Positions 26,550 through 37,988 of a DNA stretch of 64,000 bases are shown piece after piece (positions within the stretch are counted from its first letter, which is position 1; each line of letters starts with the position of its first letter). The translations under genes were made by a program, and so were the position numbers. The notes beneath the pieces are model-generated. The model saw only the letters and a list, made by a program, of their open reading frames with translations. It did no database searches and was not told the origin of the DNA. This DNA comes from Schistosoma mansoni (lineage: Eukaryota; Platyhelminthes; Trematoda; Strigeidida; Schistosomatidae): assembly GCF_000237925.1 (NCBI RefSeq), contig NC_031495.1, positions 39,336,210 to 39,400,209 on the forward strand. The letters run 5' to 3'.

Positions 26550-28319
26550 CTGATTAGTGTAGATTATGTGATCACGAGAAATAATAAGGTCAGTGATTGG
26601 ATCATAGTTGCACTCAGAAAAAGAAAAGCAAGGAAACAGAGTGAGACTGCGTCTGACTTCAAATCGGACTGCAGGGATGATAATTCAGGAAATAAAACTC
26701 CACAGCTTGTTAAAAAGGGCCCTCACCAACTGTTCAGTCACCTTTCATAAATTAGGAGAATATTGTGAAAAAAGACAAAAGGCTATATTTGAACGTGACT
26801 TAAGCCTTATTAATTCCTTAATACGCAAGCTACTTCCAGAATGTGTGGCAGCAGTTAACATCTGTAAGCTCTATAGAACAGAACAAAAAGTGGATTTTGA
26901 AAGTATGCAAAAAATCCGACTCTTAAAAGTTATTTTTGCTTCTAGTTAAGAAAGAAACCTAATACTGGAAAACACATGAAAACTGACTGAATCCCAAATA
27001 TATGTCCGTGAGGGTCTCAGCCTGGTCGATCGTATAAGGAGACGACTGGTAGGCGTAGAAATAAATGGACGCCGCCAAAACGGTGAATATACCTTATTCT
27101 TAAGGGTTTTTGCATTGTGAGAGTTCGAGATAAGACGATCCACAAACCATTCTTGGTCGTAAAGGAAAGTTAATCACATAATTAAAGGTGTTCCATACGA
27201 ATGCTCGCATCCTACAAAGTAACATGGCTGAGCTGAAAACAGTAGTACATGCAGAAGAACCTGATGTCATTGCCATCTTTGAAACATACTTGACTTCAGA
27301 AGTGTATGATATGTGAAGAGTAAGACATTGAATAAGTTGTAGTATACCGGAGTCTAGAATGTGTAGTGGATGTCTTCCTCCTAAATAAACTCAAATTCTT
27401 GTCAAACAGGTGTAAAAGCCTTATGATAGGTGACCTTTATATACCCTCTATAACTTGAAAAGACCTGGAAGTAGGGCCATCAATATCACTGATTACAGAT
27501 TTCTATAAGCCACAATCGCCCTTGGCTTATTAAAGAACAGTAGAGATCCCACCAGATGTGACCAAAAAACTTCGTCTCTTCTCTTGGACTCAACCTTCAC
27601 ACGCCGTGACGATGTCAGTCAAATAGCTTTCATGTGGTCGTTTTATTAAAATTCATGTCTGAGATGATCAGTCAAACAGTTGCACTGGCCCGTCCAAACA
27701 TATGGGAAGCAGACACAAAGGCGGTTGACTTCGCAGCCTTGACTGAAGACTGGATAATTGACTCATGTTTATTAGTAGAAGAAACATGGGCTAATTTCTA
27801 GCAGTTACCAGGTAACTCAACTTTTCATACTCTAAAAAGTCTCAAGGGAGAAGAAACACGTTCATCTCTGGGTAGATCGGGATATTCGACGTTTACAGGT
27901 CGGTACAAAATATGTGTATAGTTACAATCCTGGAAGTTGAGCGGAAGGTGGAAAGTAGTTGGCCCAATTTGTAATCAAACAGCTTAAGAGACTATCCTCG
28001 CATATATATTGCAGAACAAGGACACACCATTGGCTTCCCAGCCTAATCACGGAAAAGATCATGTCTCAAGTGATAGAGGATGATCAGGGAAAAGCAGAGG
28101 CTATAGTAAACGATTTTGGGTCAGATTTCACTCAGGAGCATCTTCTACGGGAAGACGTAGACCCGAATACAAGGTCGAAAACCCGTCTGCTCATTGTGGA
28201 CTTCGATCGAGACGATGTACTTAAAGCGCTTGGATCTGTAGACACGGAAAAGTCATCAGGACCAGATGAACTATACTCCAAAATCCTGAGGATAATTTCA
28301 CAACACATTGCTGTCCCAT
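26550..28319 (+). mobile_element. CR1-like LINE, 5' part (ORF1 end, endonuclease, RT start)
   Basis: Decayed frames show IYVREGLSLVDRIRRRLVGV, MAELKTVVHAEEPDVIAIFE (start of the AP-endonuclease, reading TNAR..NMAELK...PDVIAI) and VDTEKSSGPDELYSKILR (RT entry, SGPD motif). Many stops. The copy is cut at 28319 by the LTR element and resumes at 33170. Confidence 0.7.
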
Positions 28320-28668
28320 TGTGAGGATGAACCACAGGTGAAGTCGAGGAGGCTCTAGGAAGCCCAGAAGGAGCCCAACATGTTCCATCCAATCAGCTTT
28401 TGGAAGAATATTCCAGAATTGCCACGTGGAGCTTCCCTATTGGACAATGCTGATAACTCCCTGTCTGCGCATTGGATAACTATAATGATGATTTTGTTTC
28501 TACCAAAACTATAAATACCTGATAATTTTGCACCATATTCGACACTGTCTGGAATAACATTCCTTCTATTTGTCTTCTGTCTTTTGATTTGTGACTTGGG
28601 AAGGTTCCAGCGTTCGACTGCTCAAGTATTGTGCGATAGACTAAGAATTCTAAGTTCGAGATACAACA
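28320..28668 (+). repeat. 5' LTR of LTR element 1
   Basis: 349 bp, TGTGAGGATG...ATACAACA. A TATAAATACC box-like promoter motif lies near 28510. Confidence 0.92.
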
Positions 28669-28670
28669 AC

Positions 28671-28688
28671 TGGCGACGGGGTTAGCTT
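28671..28688 (+). promoter_or_regulatory. Primer-binding region of LTR element 1
   Basis: TGGCGACGGGGTTAG directly after LTR plus AC. Mag-clade elements are known to use a serine tRNA; the same start occurs in LTR element 2. Confidence 0.6.
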
Positions 28689-28694
28689 ATCAAG

Positions 28695-31600
28695 ATGTCA
28701 TTTACCTTTGAACAATTTGAAGCCTTTCTGGAGCGTCAAGAGAAACGATTTGAGCAGTTCCAGGTTCGTATCATAGAGACTTTAACGCAGAAATTGAACC
28801 TAAGTCAAACTGGTGCTACAGATGATGCTTCCAAATCTAATGTCGACCATATTATTAATTCTATCCATGAATTTAATTTCGATGGTTCGGCTGGTATTAC
28901 TTTCGAAACCTGGTTCAAGAAATACGAAGATTTATTCAAGGTCGACCTCAGAGAACTTGATGACGCCGCCAAGGTCAGAATACTCTTAAGAAAACTTGGC
29001 ACAGTTGAACATGAACGCTACAGTAATTTCATTCTTCCAAAGAACCCAAGAGATTTTACTTTTGATGAAACCATTGAGATTTTGTCACAAATCTTTGCTG
29101 AACAGTCGTCCTTATTCAATATTCGCTATCAATGTCTGAAGATAACAAAAGCAGCTGATGATGACTGGGTGAAGCATGCAGGTTTTAGTAAATCGTGAGT
29201 GTGAACGCTTCAAATTATCAACTATGACAGAAGATCAGTTTAAATGTCTCGTATTCGTGCGTAGCCTTCAATCTTCCGAAGATGCTGATATCAGAACCAG
29301 AATTTTGAGTAAAATTGAACAGTGTCCAAACATAACACTACAAGAAGTTACTACAGAATGCCAAAAACTGGTAAACTTGAAATACGATACTTACATGGTC
29401 GAAAATAATAACCGTTTGCCACATGTTCATGCTGTAAGCGAAAAGAAAGAATTCTGCCCAAGAAATGTGCCGCTCACAGACAACCAGCCCCCATCTCCAT
29501 GCTGGTCATGTGGAGGTTGGCACTATCAGAGGTTTTGCCCATTTAAAGAACATCGTTGCAGTAAATGTCATCGAAAGGGGCATAAAGAAACAAGTTGCAG
29601 AAGAAGAATCCAGAAACGACATTTTGCAAAACCTTACTTCAAGAAATACAGGTCTGGCGTATTAACGAAAAAAATATTGGTATCACATAACATAGCACGA
29701 AGTTGCCGCCAAAGAAGGTACGTAACCTTGAATATTAATAAACGCCGTACTCGACTTCAGCTTGATACAGCTTCTGATATTACTTTAATAAGCCCAGAAA
29801 CTTGGAGGAAGATTGGGCGACCAACAGTGCATCGAACAACACAACCAGCGCACAGTACATCTGGCGGAAAGTTAAATATTGTTGGAGAAATACCTTGCAT
29901 TGTGTCTAAAGGTGCGGTTACGACAAATGCAACCATTTACATTACGAAGAACCCAGGAATAGACTTATTGGGACTAGATCTAATAGAAACACTTAAGCTA
30001 GCAGATCATTCTATTAATAGCATCTGCAGACGAGTGACTACTGACAACTCCTCAAGGTGTAACCAGAATAGTACCGTGCCGCAAAGACATCACAACGTTT
30101 TTAAAGAAGAATTGGGAGAATGTACGAAGGCCAAAGCCTTGGTAACCCTCAAACCTGGCGCTACTTCCGTTTTTCGACCCAAAAGACCTGTGCCCTACGC
30201 AGCGCTACCGATTGTTGAACAAGAATTAGAACGACTGCAAAAAAGTGGAATTATAGAACCAGTGAACTTTTATGATTGGGCAGCTCCAATAGTGATTGTT
30301 AAAAAGCCCAATGGAGGTATTCGATTATGTGCAGACGATTCCACTGGATTAAATGACTCACTTGAAGCTCATCAGTACCCCTTACCATTACCAGAAGACT
30401 TATTTGCGAAACTTAACGGGGGTAAGTATTTTGCAAAATTAGACCTATCAGAAGCATATTTACAGATTCCAGTAGCGGAAGAGTGCGAACATTACTTGAC
30501 AATAAACACTCATAAAGGGTTGTTTCGATATAATAGACTTCCGTTTGGAGTAAAGACTGCCCCATCAATCTTTCAACAAGTTATGGATACTATGCTACAA
30601 GATATTCCTGGTACTGCGGCCTATTTTGACGACATACTAATCATGGGTACAGACTATGCTGACCTGGAGAAGAAGGTAGATATGGTTCTCAGACGCATAA
30701 CAGATTTTGGGTTCACATTACGTGCTGAAAAATATGATTTCTACATGGAACAAGTCCGCTATTTGGGATTCATAATTGATAAAAACGGAAGAAAACCTGA
30801 TCCGGAAAACGTCGAGGCTATCAAGTCCATGCCTCCACCAACTGATGTGTCAACTTTACGCTCTTTCTTGGGAATGGTTAGTCATTATAGAGTTTTTCTT
30901 CCAGAGCTGCATCGCCTTCGTGCTCCTCTTAATGGGTTGCTGAAAAAAGATACCAAATGGTTCCGGTCATCTGAGTGCCAAGAAGCTTTCGTAAAACTAA
31001 AACAGCTCCTGTCTTTAAACCTTCTACTCACACACTATGATCCAGATCTTCCCATTATAGTCGCAGCAGATGCGTCCAACTACGAATCGGCGCAGTGATC
31101 TCACATACCTACCCAGACGGGTCTGAGAAGGCAATCGCCCACGCTGCACGGTCGCTGACTATGACAGAAAGAAACTATAGTCAGATAGAAAAAGAGGCCC
31201 TCTCTATTATATTCGCTGTAAAGAAGTTCCACAAGATGCTATTTGGCAGACAATTTACCTTACTAACAGACCATAAACCGCTGCTGACAATTTTTGGATC
31301 GAAAAAAGGTATACCTGTATATACAGCAAACCGTCTACAGAGATGGGCAACTACACTGCTGGCTATGATTTCAAGATAAAGTACCAACCAACAACGGATT
31401 TTGGACAGGCAGATGCCCTTTCAAGACTAATTAGTTTCCGTACAAAACAAGAAGAGGAGGTGCTCGTGGCTGCCGTAGATGTTGAGGCCGAGGTACACAC
31501 AGTATTAGCAGACGCAGTTTCCGGACTTCCAGTCACATTCGAAGCTATTAAAGGAGCTAGTGAGAAAGATAACATGTTGAAGTTTGTTCGCCACTGCATA

Positions 31601-32842
31601 CTCAACAAGTGGCCTTCGTCTAGACTACATGGAGAACTCTTGCAATTTTTCCGTCGACGAGATTCATTGACAGTTGTAGATTCCTGCATCATGTTTGGCC
31701 ACCGTATCGTTATCCCCAGAAATCTTCGAAACCAAGTCCTTAAGCAGTTCCACAGCGGACACCCGGGGGTAAGTAAAATGAAGTCGTTAGCTCGAAGCTA
31801 CGCATACTGGCCATCAATGGACCATGATATAGAGCAAAAGTGTCGCAGTTGTTCGTCCTGTTTAGAGGCCTCAAAGAACCCAAATAAAGCTGAACCGCAA
31901 CCATGGCCAAAACCAGACGGTCCCTGGCAAAGAATACACGCTGATTTTGCCGGCCCAATACAAGGCAGAAATTACTTGGTTGTTGTCGACGCCTTCACGA
32001 AATGGCCAGAAGTATACAACATGCCGAAAATGACGTCAGAGAGTACTATAAGAAAATTGACAGATTTGTTCGCTTGTTTTGGGGTTCCCGAGATCTTAGT
32101 GACTGACAACGGCACCCAGTTCATGTCATCTGTTTTTAAACGGTTTTGCATTGAAAATGGCATATCACATCTACAGTCTCCCCCGTACCATCCTCAGTCG
32201 AATGGCCAAGCAGAAAGATTCGTGGATACTATAAAACGAGCTCTAGTCAAGGGGGGAGGAGAGAACATCCCAGAACAAGTAATCAGCAAGTTCCTTATGT
32301 CTTACAGAGTTACCCCCAATCCGGCAGTACCCGAAGGTAAGTCACCAGCCGAGTGTATGTTCGGAAGAAAAATTCGAACAGTCTTTAGCAGTATGTTGCC
32401 ACCTAGAAAGACAAGTAAACCCACGAATGAAAATCATATGGTCACTCGTAGCTTCAAGGTAGGTGAAAGGGTACTCGTTAAATCGTATCAAGGTGAAAGA
32501 AGGTGGGAACCAGGTATTATAGAACGCCGAATCGGAAGTGTATTGTATCTAATCCGTAGAAATGTCGGAACTTGTATAAGACACATCAATCAAATTCGAA
32601 GGGATGGCAGAACATCGATGCCACAAAGCCGGCTCCCATTTCATTTGCTCATGGATTCATCTCCAAAAAGCACTCAGGCGCGCGAAGGTAGAAAAGATAA
32701 AAGACGCAAGAGCAAAGCGACACAACCTTCGAGAGTAATGAGTCGCAAGAGAATCACGGTAACTCAATTCCAGGTGGATCCGAGGAAAAGGTCTTATACA
32801 ACAGACTTTAAAGGGGGAGGTGTGAGGATGGTCCACAGGTGA
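28695..32842 (+). pseudogene. gag-pol region of LTR element 1 (fossil)
   Basis: Gag: coiled N-terminal part then knuckles of C-X2-C-X3-H-X4-C and C-X2-C-X4-H-X4-C type. Protease box LDTASD. RT with NRLPFGV and a YxDD box. RNase H with LLTDHKPL. Integrase with an HX3H...CX2C zinc part, DFAGP, TDNGTQF and HPQSNGQAER. Order PR-RT-RH-IN is that of Ty3/Gypsy. The frame is not continuous. Confidence 0.85.
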
Positions 32843-33169
32843 AGTCGAGGAGGCTCTAGGAAGCCCAGAAGGAGCCCAACATGTTCCATCCAATCAGCTT
32901 TTGGAAGAATATTCCAGAATTGCCACGTGGAGCTTCCCTATTGGACAATGCTGATAACTCCCTGTCTGCGCATTGGATAACTATAATGATGATTTTGTTT
33001 CTACCAAAACTATAAATACCTGATAATTTTGCACCATATTCGACACTGTCTGGAATAACATTCCTTCTATTTGTCTTCTGTCTTTTGATTTGTGACTTGG
33101 GAAGGTTCCAGCGTTCGACTGCTCAAGTATTGTGCGATAGACTAAGAATTCTAAGTTCGAGATACAACA
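32821..33169 (+). repeat. 3' LTR of LTR element 1
   Basis: 349 bp, preceded by the purine tract AAGGGGGAGG; near-identical to the 5' LTR. Confidence 0.92.
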
Positions 33170-33517
33170 CCCATTGACAACGATATTCAACATATAAACC
33201 GGTCAATGTGAGTTACATACGGGCAAGAATGATACAACCGCTACTCCAATGAGTAAAACAGAGTCATGACAACTCTCATTAAACTACAAATCCGACAGCC
33301 TCAGAAGTGTCATGGTTAAAATACTAAAAGCAATGTTCAGAAACATCATAGTGACATTCGAAGGAACCAATAACATGTTAAACAGCTGACAACATGGTTT
33401 CAGCAAAGAGTCATCTTGCACAACATGTCTCTTCATAGCAAGAGAGAAATGGATAGAGGTTCTAGAAATGAAAACTCAGAGGATGTTGTCCACGTAGACT
33501 TCAGCAAAATTTTATAA
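33170..33517 (+). mobile_element. CR1-like LINE continued (RT middle)
   Basis: Resumes right after the target duplication; decayed frames give TWFQQRVILHNMSLHSKRE and the box VHVDFSKIL (family: YLDFSKAF). Ends where the ~285-bp repeat begins. Confidence 0.65.
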
Positions 33518-33800
33518 GGTGACAATGGTGAGACTACAATTTATGAACGAACCAATAAGTTTACAGGTGGATTTTAGATTTTGTGGCGAAATTCATTCAC
33601 TTATTTGGCTAAATAATGTTTTGGCATTTTAGATAATGTCAGTTCGTATTGAAAACCATAAATCTAGTTCCTAAACCTATCAATCAACGGCAAATCATAG
33701 TCCTAATTCCTTTCACTAGTTTATTGCCCTTACTAAGCTCTATTAAGTAGGTGGGCATTCTCAAGGTCACTTCAGCGTATCTCGAAGGTCGTCAATATGA
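33518..33800 (+). repeat. ~285-bp interspersed repeat, copy B
   Basis: Collinear with 8050-8330. Sits at the break of the CR1-like LINE. Confidence 0.65.
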
Positions 33801-33929
33801 TAAAGTTTCGTCGATGCGAAGAAATAGACTGCTCTCTAAGCTCTAAGGTGAGAACAAATCCCAAAAGCTTCACCTGAAAACCAGTTTTTCGTACAGTGCA
33901 ATAACGCTCCATATTAGTTCCTTGTGGTG

Positions 33930-34088
33930 TTTATGTGAACCAATGATTCTTTTGTACTTGATGACTGCTTGATTTTGAATTCCAAATACAATACATTCGT
34001 TCGTGTTCATCTAATACTTCCTGATTAAATTGCGTTGCTTCTAGGATTACTAATTCATACTATAATTTAAATACTCTCGAACATCACA
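33930..34088 (+). repeat. 5' LTR remnant of LTR element 3
   Basis: From GGTGTTTATGTGAACCAATG to ATCACA; only the 3' third of the LTR is present. Confidence 0.7.
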
Positions 34089-35635
34089 TTGGCGCCACGA
34101 TGGAGCCTGTGATGGAACAGTTGGATATATATTCAGATTTTAATGCTTTTGAGGATCACACAAAGAGGTTCGAAATCTGGGCTATGACTAAGGAAAATGT
34201 TGAGAATGTTAATTTTGTGGCCCATTTCCTTACATTCATCGGAAAAGAAGCATACAGCTCAATAAAAATTTTGGCATTTCCAGACAATCCGATTTTACTC
34301 CCTTATGCAACGCCCAAGCAACTACTGTCGGACCATGTGAAGCATATAAATTTCGAATGCGGTAAAGGAGAAAAATTTCATAAAATGATTCTTCAGGACA
34401 TTAGTAATTCCACTACTTTACTAAGTCATTGCAGTCCAGTAGGTAGTCAAGGTTATCTAGATAACAATTCACCAAATTGTGAAACAGTTCACGAAGATGA
34501 GCACAAGTTTGATAAATGCTTGTTCTGTGGCAAGTTTCACCTATGTAATTTATGTATATTTCGTAATTCTGAATGCTTTAAATGTGGTAGAACTGGACAG
34601 ATTCAGTTAGTTTGTATTACCATGGTTCATTTCGCTGAAACTAATGCTAAAATTTGTGATTCTACTTAGGTGGATGTTTCTAATGATCACTTACCTTTAT
34701 CCAAAACTTTTAGAAGCGGTATAACGTCATATAGCAGTCCAGATTTGAATGAAACCTAGGATCACTGTGAGACAAATGTTTCTAACCAACCAGCTACTTG
34801 TCAGATTTCTCGTTTTACTAAACCAGATGTGGTTTGTCATAATGATTCGCATATTTCTGATGAAACATCTTACAACTCTGAGAATAAAATGTTGAATGAG
34901 TCAAATTATGATCAAAAACCGGGTTCAGTTTCGGTAGATACTGATTTTTCCAATGATTCATTATTCTCTAATGATATTCTTACTAAATTGGAGGGAAATA
35001 TTTCAGAAAAATCAAATTCTGATGTTATATCAAATGCTATTTGTCGTCACAATGGATTTATCTCTAGAGATATCTTTAGTGAATGTGACAAACATGTTCC
35101 AGATGAGTCGGATTCTAGTCACATTTCTGATGTTATTGTATCAAATGTTGAATATTCCCATGAACAATTACTGTTGAGTAGAATCACTAGTCAGTGGCAT
35201 GATGAATCAGAGGGAATAGCAAGTTTTCCTGAAGCAATCAGAGAACCAGTTTGCCGAGATATGGCCTTCGCACAGACAGAGAATCCAAATAAAGTCCAAG
35301 ATTATCCTAATGAGTATGAGGCAGATGCATGTTGCCCATTTAATTGTTTCTCAGGTGAATCAAGCCTAGATGAATCCCATGTGTTAATTACATATATCAA
35401 TGCATATGTATCTGTGTATTCTTATATGAATAAGAAAAAGAATATGTATCACAATTTTTATGCAAGTCAAATTCACATGATGGAATACCTCAAATTATGT
35501 ATCAGCGTATATCCTCAAATACCCACATACAGTAATCGATGCGTTAGATTTGAGAAGATAATGCAAATTAAGAGCGTCAAATTGGTCATAACACTGAGAC
35601 GGAAGGACCCAACATTAATTCGTGGGGGAGTATAG

Positions 35636-36052
35636 TGTTGGAAAGCCTATGACTCAAATTCTAGATATAAGTGGTTTCACTACACAACCGACATGATGAT
35701 TGTATACAATTCCAGAACCCAAGTGAGTCCGTTCTAATTTCGGTTGTTCATTCTAACACTAACGAGTAGATTCTAGATAATATAGAGACTTTATCTGATA
35801 CGCCGTCGGACAGACACAGGATGAACTTAAAAAGAAGACGTACAATCAATTACAGACACGTAGACTACATTTTAGGCTGTTGCGGATGTGGTGTTTATGT
35901 GAACCAATGATTCTTTTTTACTTGATGACTGCTTGACTTTGAATTCCAAATACAATATATTCGTTCGTGTTCATCTAATACTTCTTGATTAAATTGCGTT
36001 GTTTCTGGGATTCTTAGTTTATACTGTAATTCGAAAACTCATAATTATCACA
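35636..36052 (+). repeat. 3' LTR of LTR element 3
   Basis: TGTTGGAAAG...TATCACA, preceded by the purine-rich GTGGGGGAG at 35622-35630. Confidence 0.7.
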
Positions 36053-36099
36053 GTCTCTGACCGTTTTTTATTGCACGTAAATGAACTCTCAACTACAGT

Positions 36100-36930
36100 T
36101 GAGTCCCCACTGTCACTACACACTGAAAATGCAAAAAATCTGGAGAGAAATAACAGGAGACGCAGATGCATGCACACTTCTGGCAGACTTAGATATTCTG
36201 ATTAGCTGGTCTGAAAAATGGCTGATGCCCATCAATGAGGCCAGGTGTGTCTACATGCACTTTGGAGATAAAACGGTAAGTAAAGCATAGAGGAGGTGAC
36301 TGTACTCGTGGTCTGATCCCACAAGAGACTTGGCATGACAGTGAGTCATGATCTAATGGCCACAGATCACTGCTGTGAGGTCACAGATAAGGGGTTCAGA
36401 ACCCTTTGGGCTACAAGATGGACATTCACGAAGTTAAATACTACCATGTTCGTTACAGTATACACAACCCAAGTGAGGACTAAACTTGAAAGCTGCGTTC
36501 AGGCTGCAAGCACCTGTTCAAAAGGTGATTTGGATATTCTGAAAGAGGTGCAGAGAGCAGTTACTCGTCCAATTCCAGAACTCAGGGATTTATCATTCAA
36601 AGAGCGACTTGAAATGTTAGACCTTTTCACTCTGTCCTACCTCAGTTTTAGAGATGGTCTTATTTTGATGTACGGAATACTAAGAGATGGTTGTGGACCT
36701 AGTCCATCCTCTCCTTTTGTTCTTACTAGATTGGAACAACTCAGAGTACATAGCAGGTGAGTGGAGAAGCCAAGAGCGAACGAAATGCCAATGGCATACA
36801 GGTTTTCGCACCAAGTTATCAAATCTTGGAACCTGTTACCCGAAGCAGTGATAAACGCACCTGCAATCGACTCATTCAAGAGAAAACTAGACACTCACAG
36901 AAGCATAATAGAAAAGGAATGACATAGACC
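36100..36930 (+). mobile_element. CR1-like LINE, 3' end of ORF2
   Basis: DLDILISWSEKWLMPINEARC, DLDILKEVQRAVTRPIPELR, LRDLSFKERLEMLDLFTLSY and the C-terminal VIKSWNLLPEAVINAP...DSFKRKLDTH, typical of CR1. Probably the same insertion as 26550-33517; the catalytic RT middle is absent between them. Confidence 0.75.
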
Positions 36931-37424
36931 GTAGGCTTTCTGTGTTTACTAAACATTTCTAAACCTGAAGTTTTAATCTAGTAAATGAGCACCTTGATCC
37001 TTGAGGTTCTCAAATAAGTGAAGCCATAAATAAGTCCTAGGTTTTCCAGTGAAAATATCCCACAACTCAGGAACATATGTAAATGAAATAACAGTACATA
37101 GAGTTGTACGTGAATATAGCGCATAGTTCAAATGTGTCTTTTGGCGGGTTCAGGTTCTCACAGGGTTACTATGACAAAGTGTGGTATTGTTAGTTAGATG
37201 GATTTACCTCACTACATATTAAAGTGTGGGAAGGTTGTCCAGTCATATTTGGATTCACATGTAAACAAACAGGACCTTCGTGATGATTATTGTGTACTTG
37301 TGAGTCTCTACGTAGAAATATATATATTGTGCTTAATTCCTACTCCAAATATTCTGTGGAGTAGATATATTTAATGCTGAAATTCGACGAACTGATTTTA
37401 AGAATTTAGTGTGCGTTCCTCGGG
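36931..37424. other. No recognised feature
   Basis: Flank between the CR1-like LINE and the ~550-bp retroposon; no supported exon or repeat. Confidence 0.5.
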
Positions 37425-37980
37425 CAGCGTTCCTGGCAGCGACATTCCATTTAGCCCTCAAATGCCCTGGTACGGCCGAGAGTGGGGAGAGTCCGCTCTC
37501 CCTCTCGAAATGCTCTCACATGGCCACGCGAATATATAACCTCTGCCAGGGAAGTCCTACTCACTGCCTTCTCGTGGCGGGAGTGTTTTTTACGAAAGTG
37601 AGAGGACGAAAAGCGAATGTCCGGCGCTTTAACCGGGTTGGTGGACATGGAGGGTCCACCTAGGGGAGTTGGAAAACCCTGATTCCAAACCAATGGTGCA
37701 CATGGTCTCCAATATCCTGATGGAACGAATGGCGCATGAACCTATTGTTGGTCACCGGCTACCATGGGACTGCATCTCCTCACGATGCTCCACTGCCTTG
37801 TGGATCAGACTTTTAGGTCAAAGGCTCGGGGTGTGACTCCCTAAGAAAACCACCTGCTTCGGTTTGGGCACCTGGGCAGTATCTCAGCCCTCACACAAAT
37901 CAAATGAGATTTGTGAGGCGCATATTTATCTGGTGCTTTTTGTACCAATATTTATGTGTTTAAATAAATAATAAAATAAA
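37425..37980 (+). repeat. ~550-bp retroposon family, intact copy 7 with target duplication
   Basis: Flanked by TCCTCGGG at 37417-37424 and 37981-37988. Ends in an A-rich (AAATA)n-like tail. This defines the family's length (~556 bp) and its copying by retroposition. Family name unknown to me; no tRNA box or RT could be recognised. Confidence 0.85.
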
Positions 37981-37988
37981 TCCTCGGG

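Larger units (their letters stand above)
28320..33169 (+). mobile_element. Ty3/Gypsy LTR retrotransposon 1 (Mag-like), young but broken
   Basis: Two 349-bp LTRs starting TG and ending CA, 5-bp target duplication CCCAT on both sides (28315-28319, 33170-33174), primer-binding region two bases after the 5' LTR, polypurine tract at 32811-32820. Parts in order: gag with two zinc knuckles (~28.7-29.65 kb), protease (~29.75), reverse transcriptase (~30.1-30.9), RNase H (~31.0-31.35), integrase (~31.7-32.4) and a basic tail. The RT wording (INTHKGLF, RLPFGV) suggests the Mag-like clade. The LTRs differ at about 2 positions, so it is young; the coding part is nevertheless broken, with about two or three interruptions. 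No envelope gene. Confidence 0.9.
33930..36052 (+). mobile_element. LTR retroelement 3, gag-only fossil
   Basis: A 5' LTR remnant (33930-34088) shares about 155 bp with the 3' LTR (35636-36052). A primer-binding-like TGGCGCCACGATGG follows at 34090. Between the LTRs lie a gag-like part with Cys/His knuckles (KCLFCGKFHLCNLC, ECFKCGRTGQ, ~34.1-34.67 kb) and an acidic Ser/Asn-rich tail to ~35.63 kb. No protease, RT or integrase is present. Family probably Ty3/Gypsy, unsure. Broken, with several interruptions; older than element 1 by LTR divergence. Confidence 0.65.

Noticed and set aside
33930-36052. Polinton or envelope-bearing element
   Set aside because: No capsid, polymerase B, or envelope sequence was seen; knuckles and LTRs point to an ordinary LTR retroelement.
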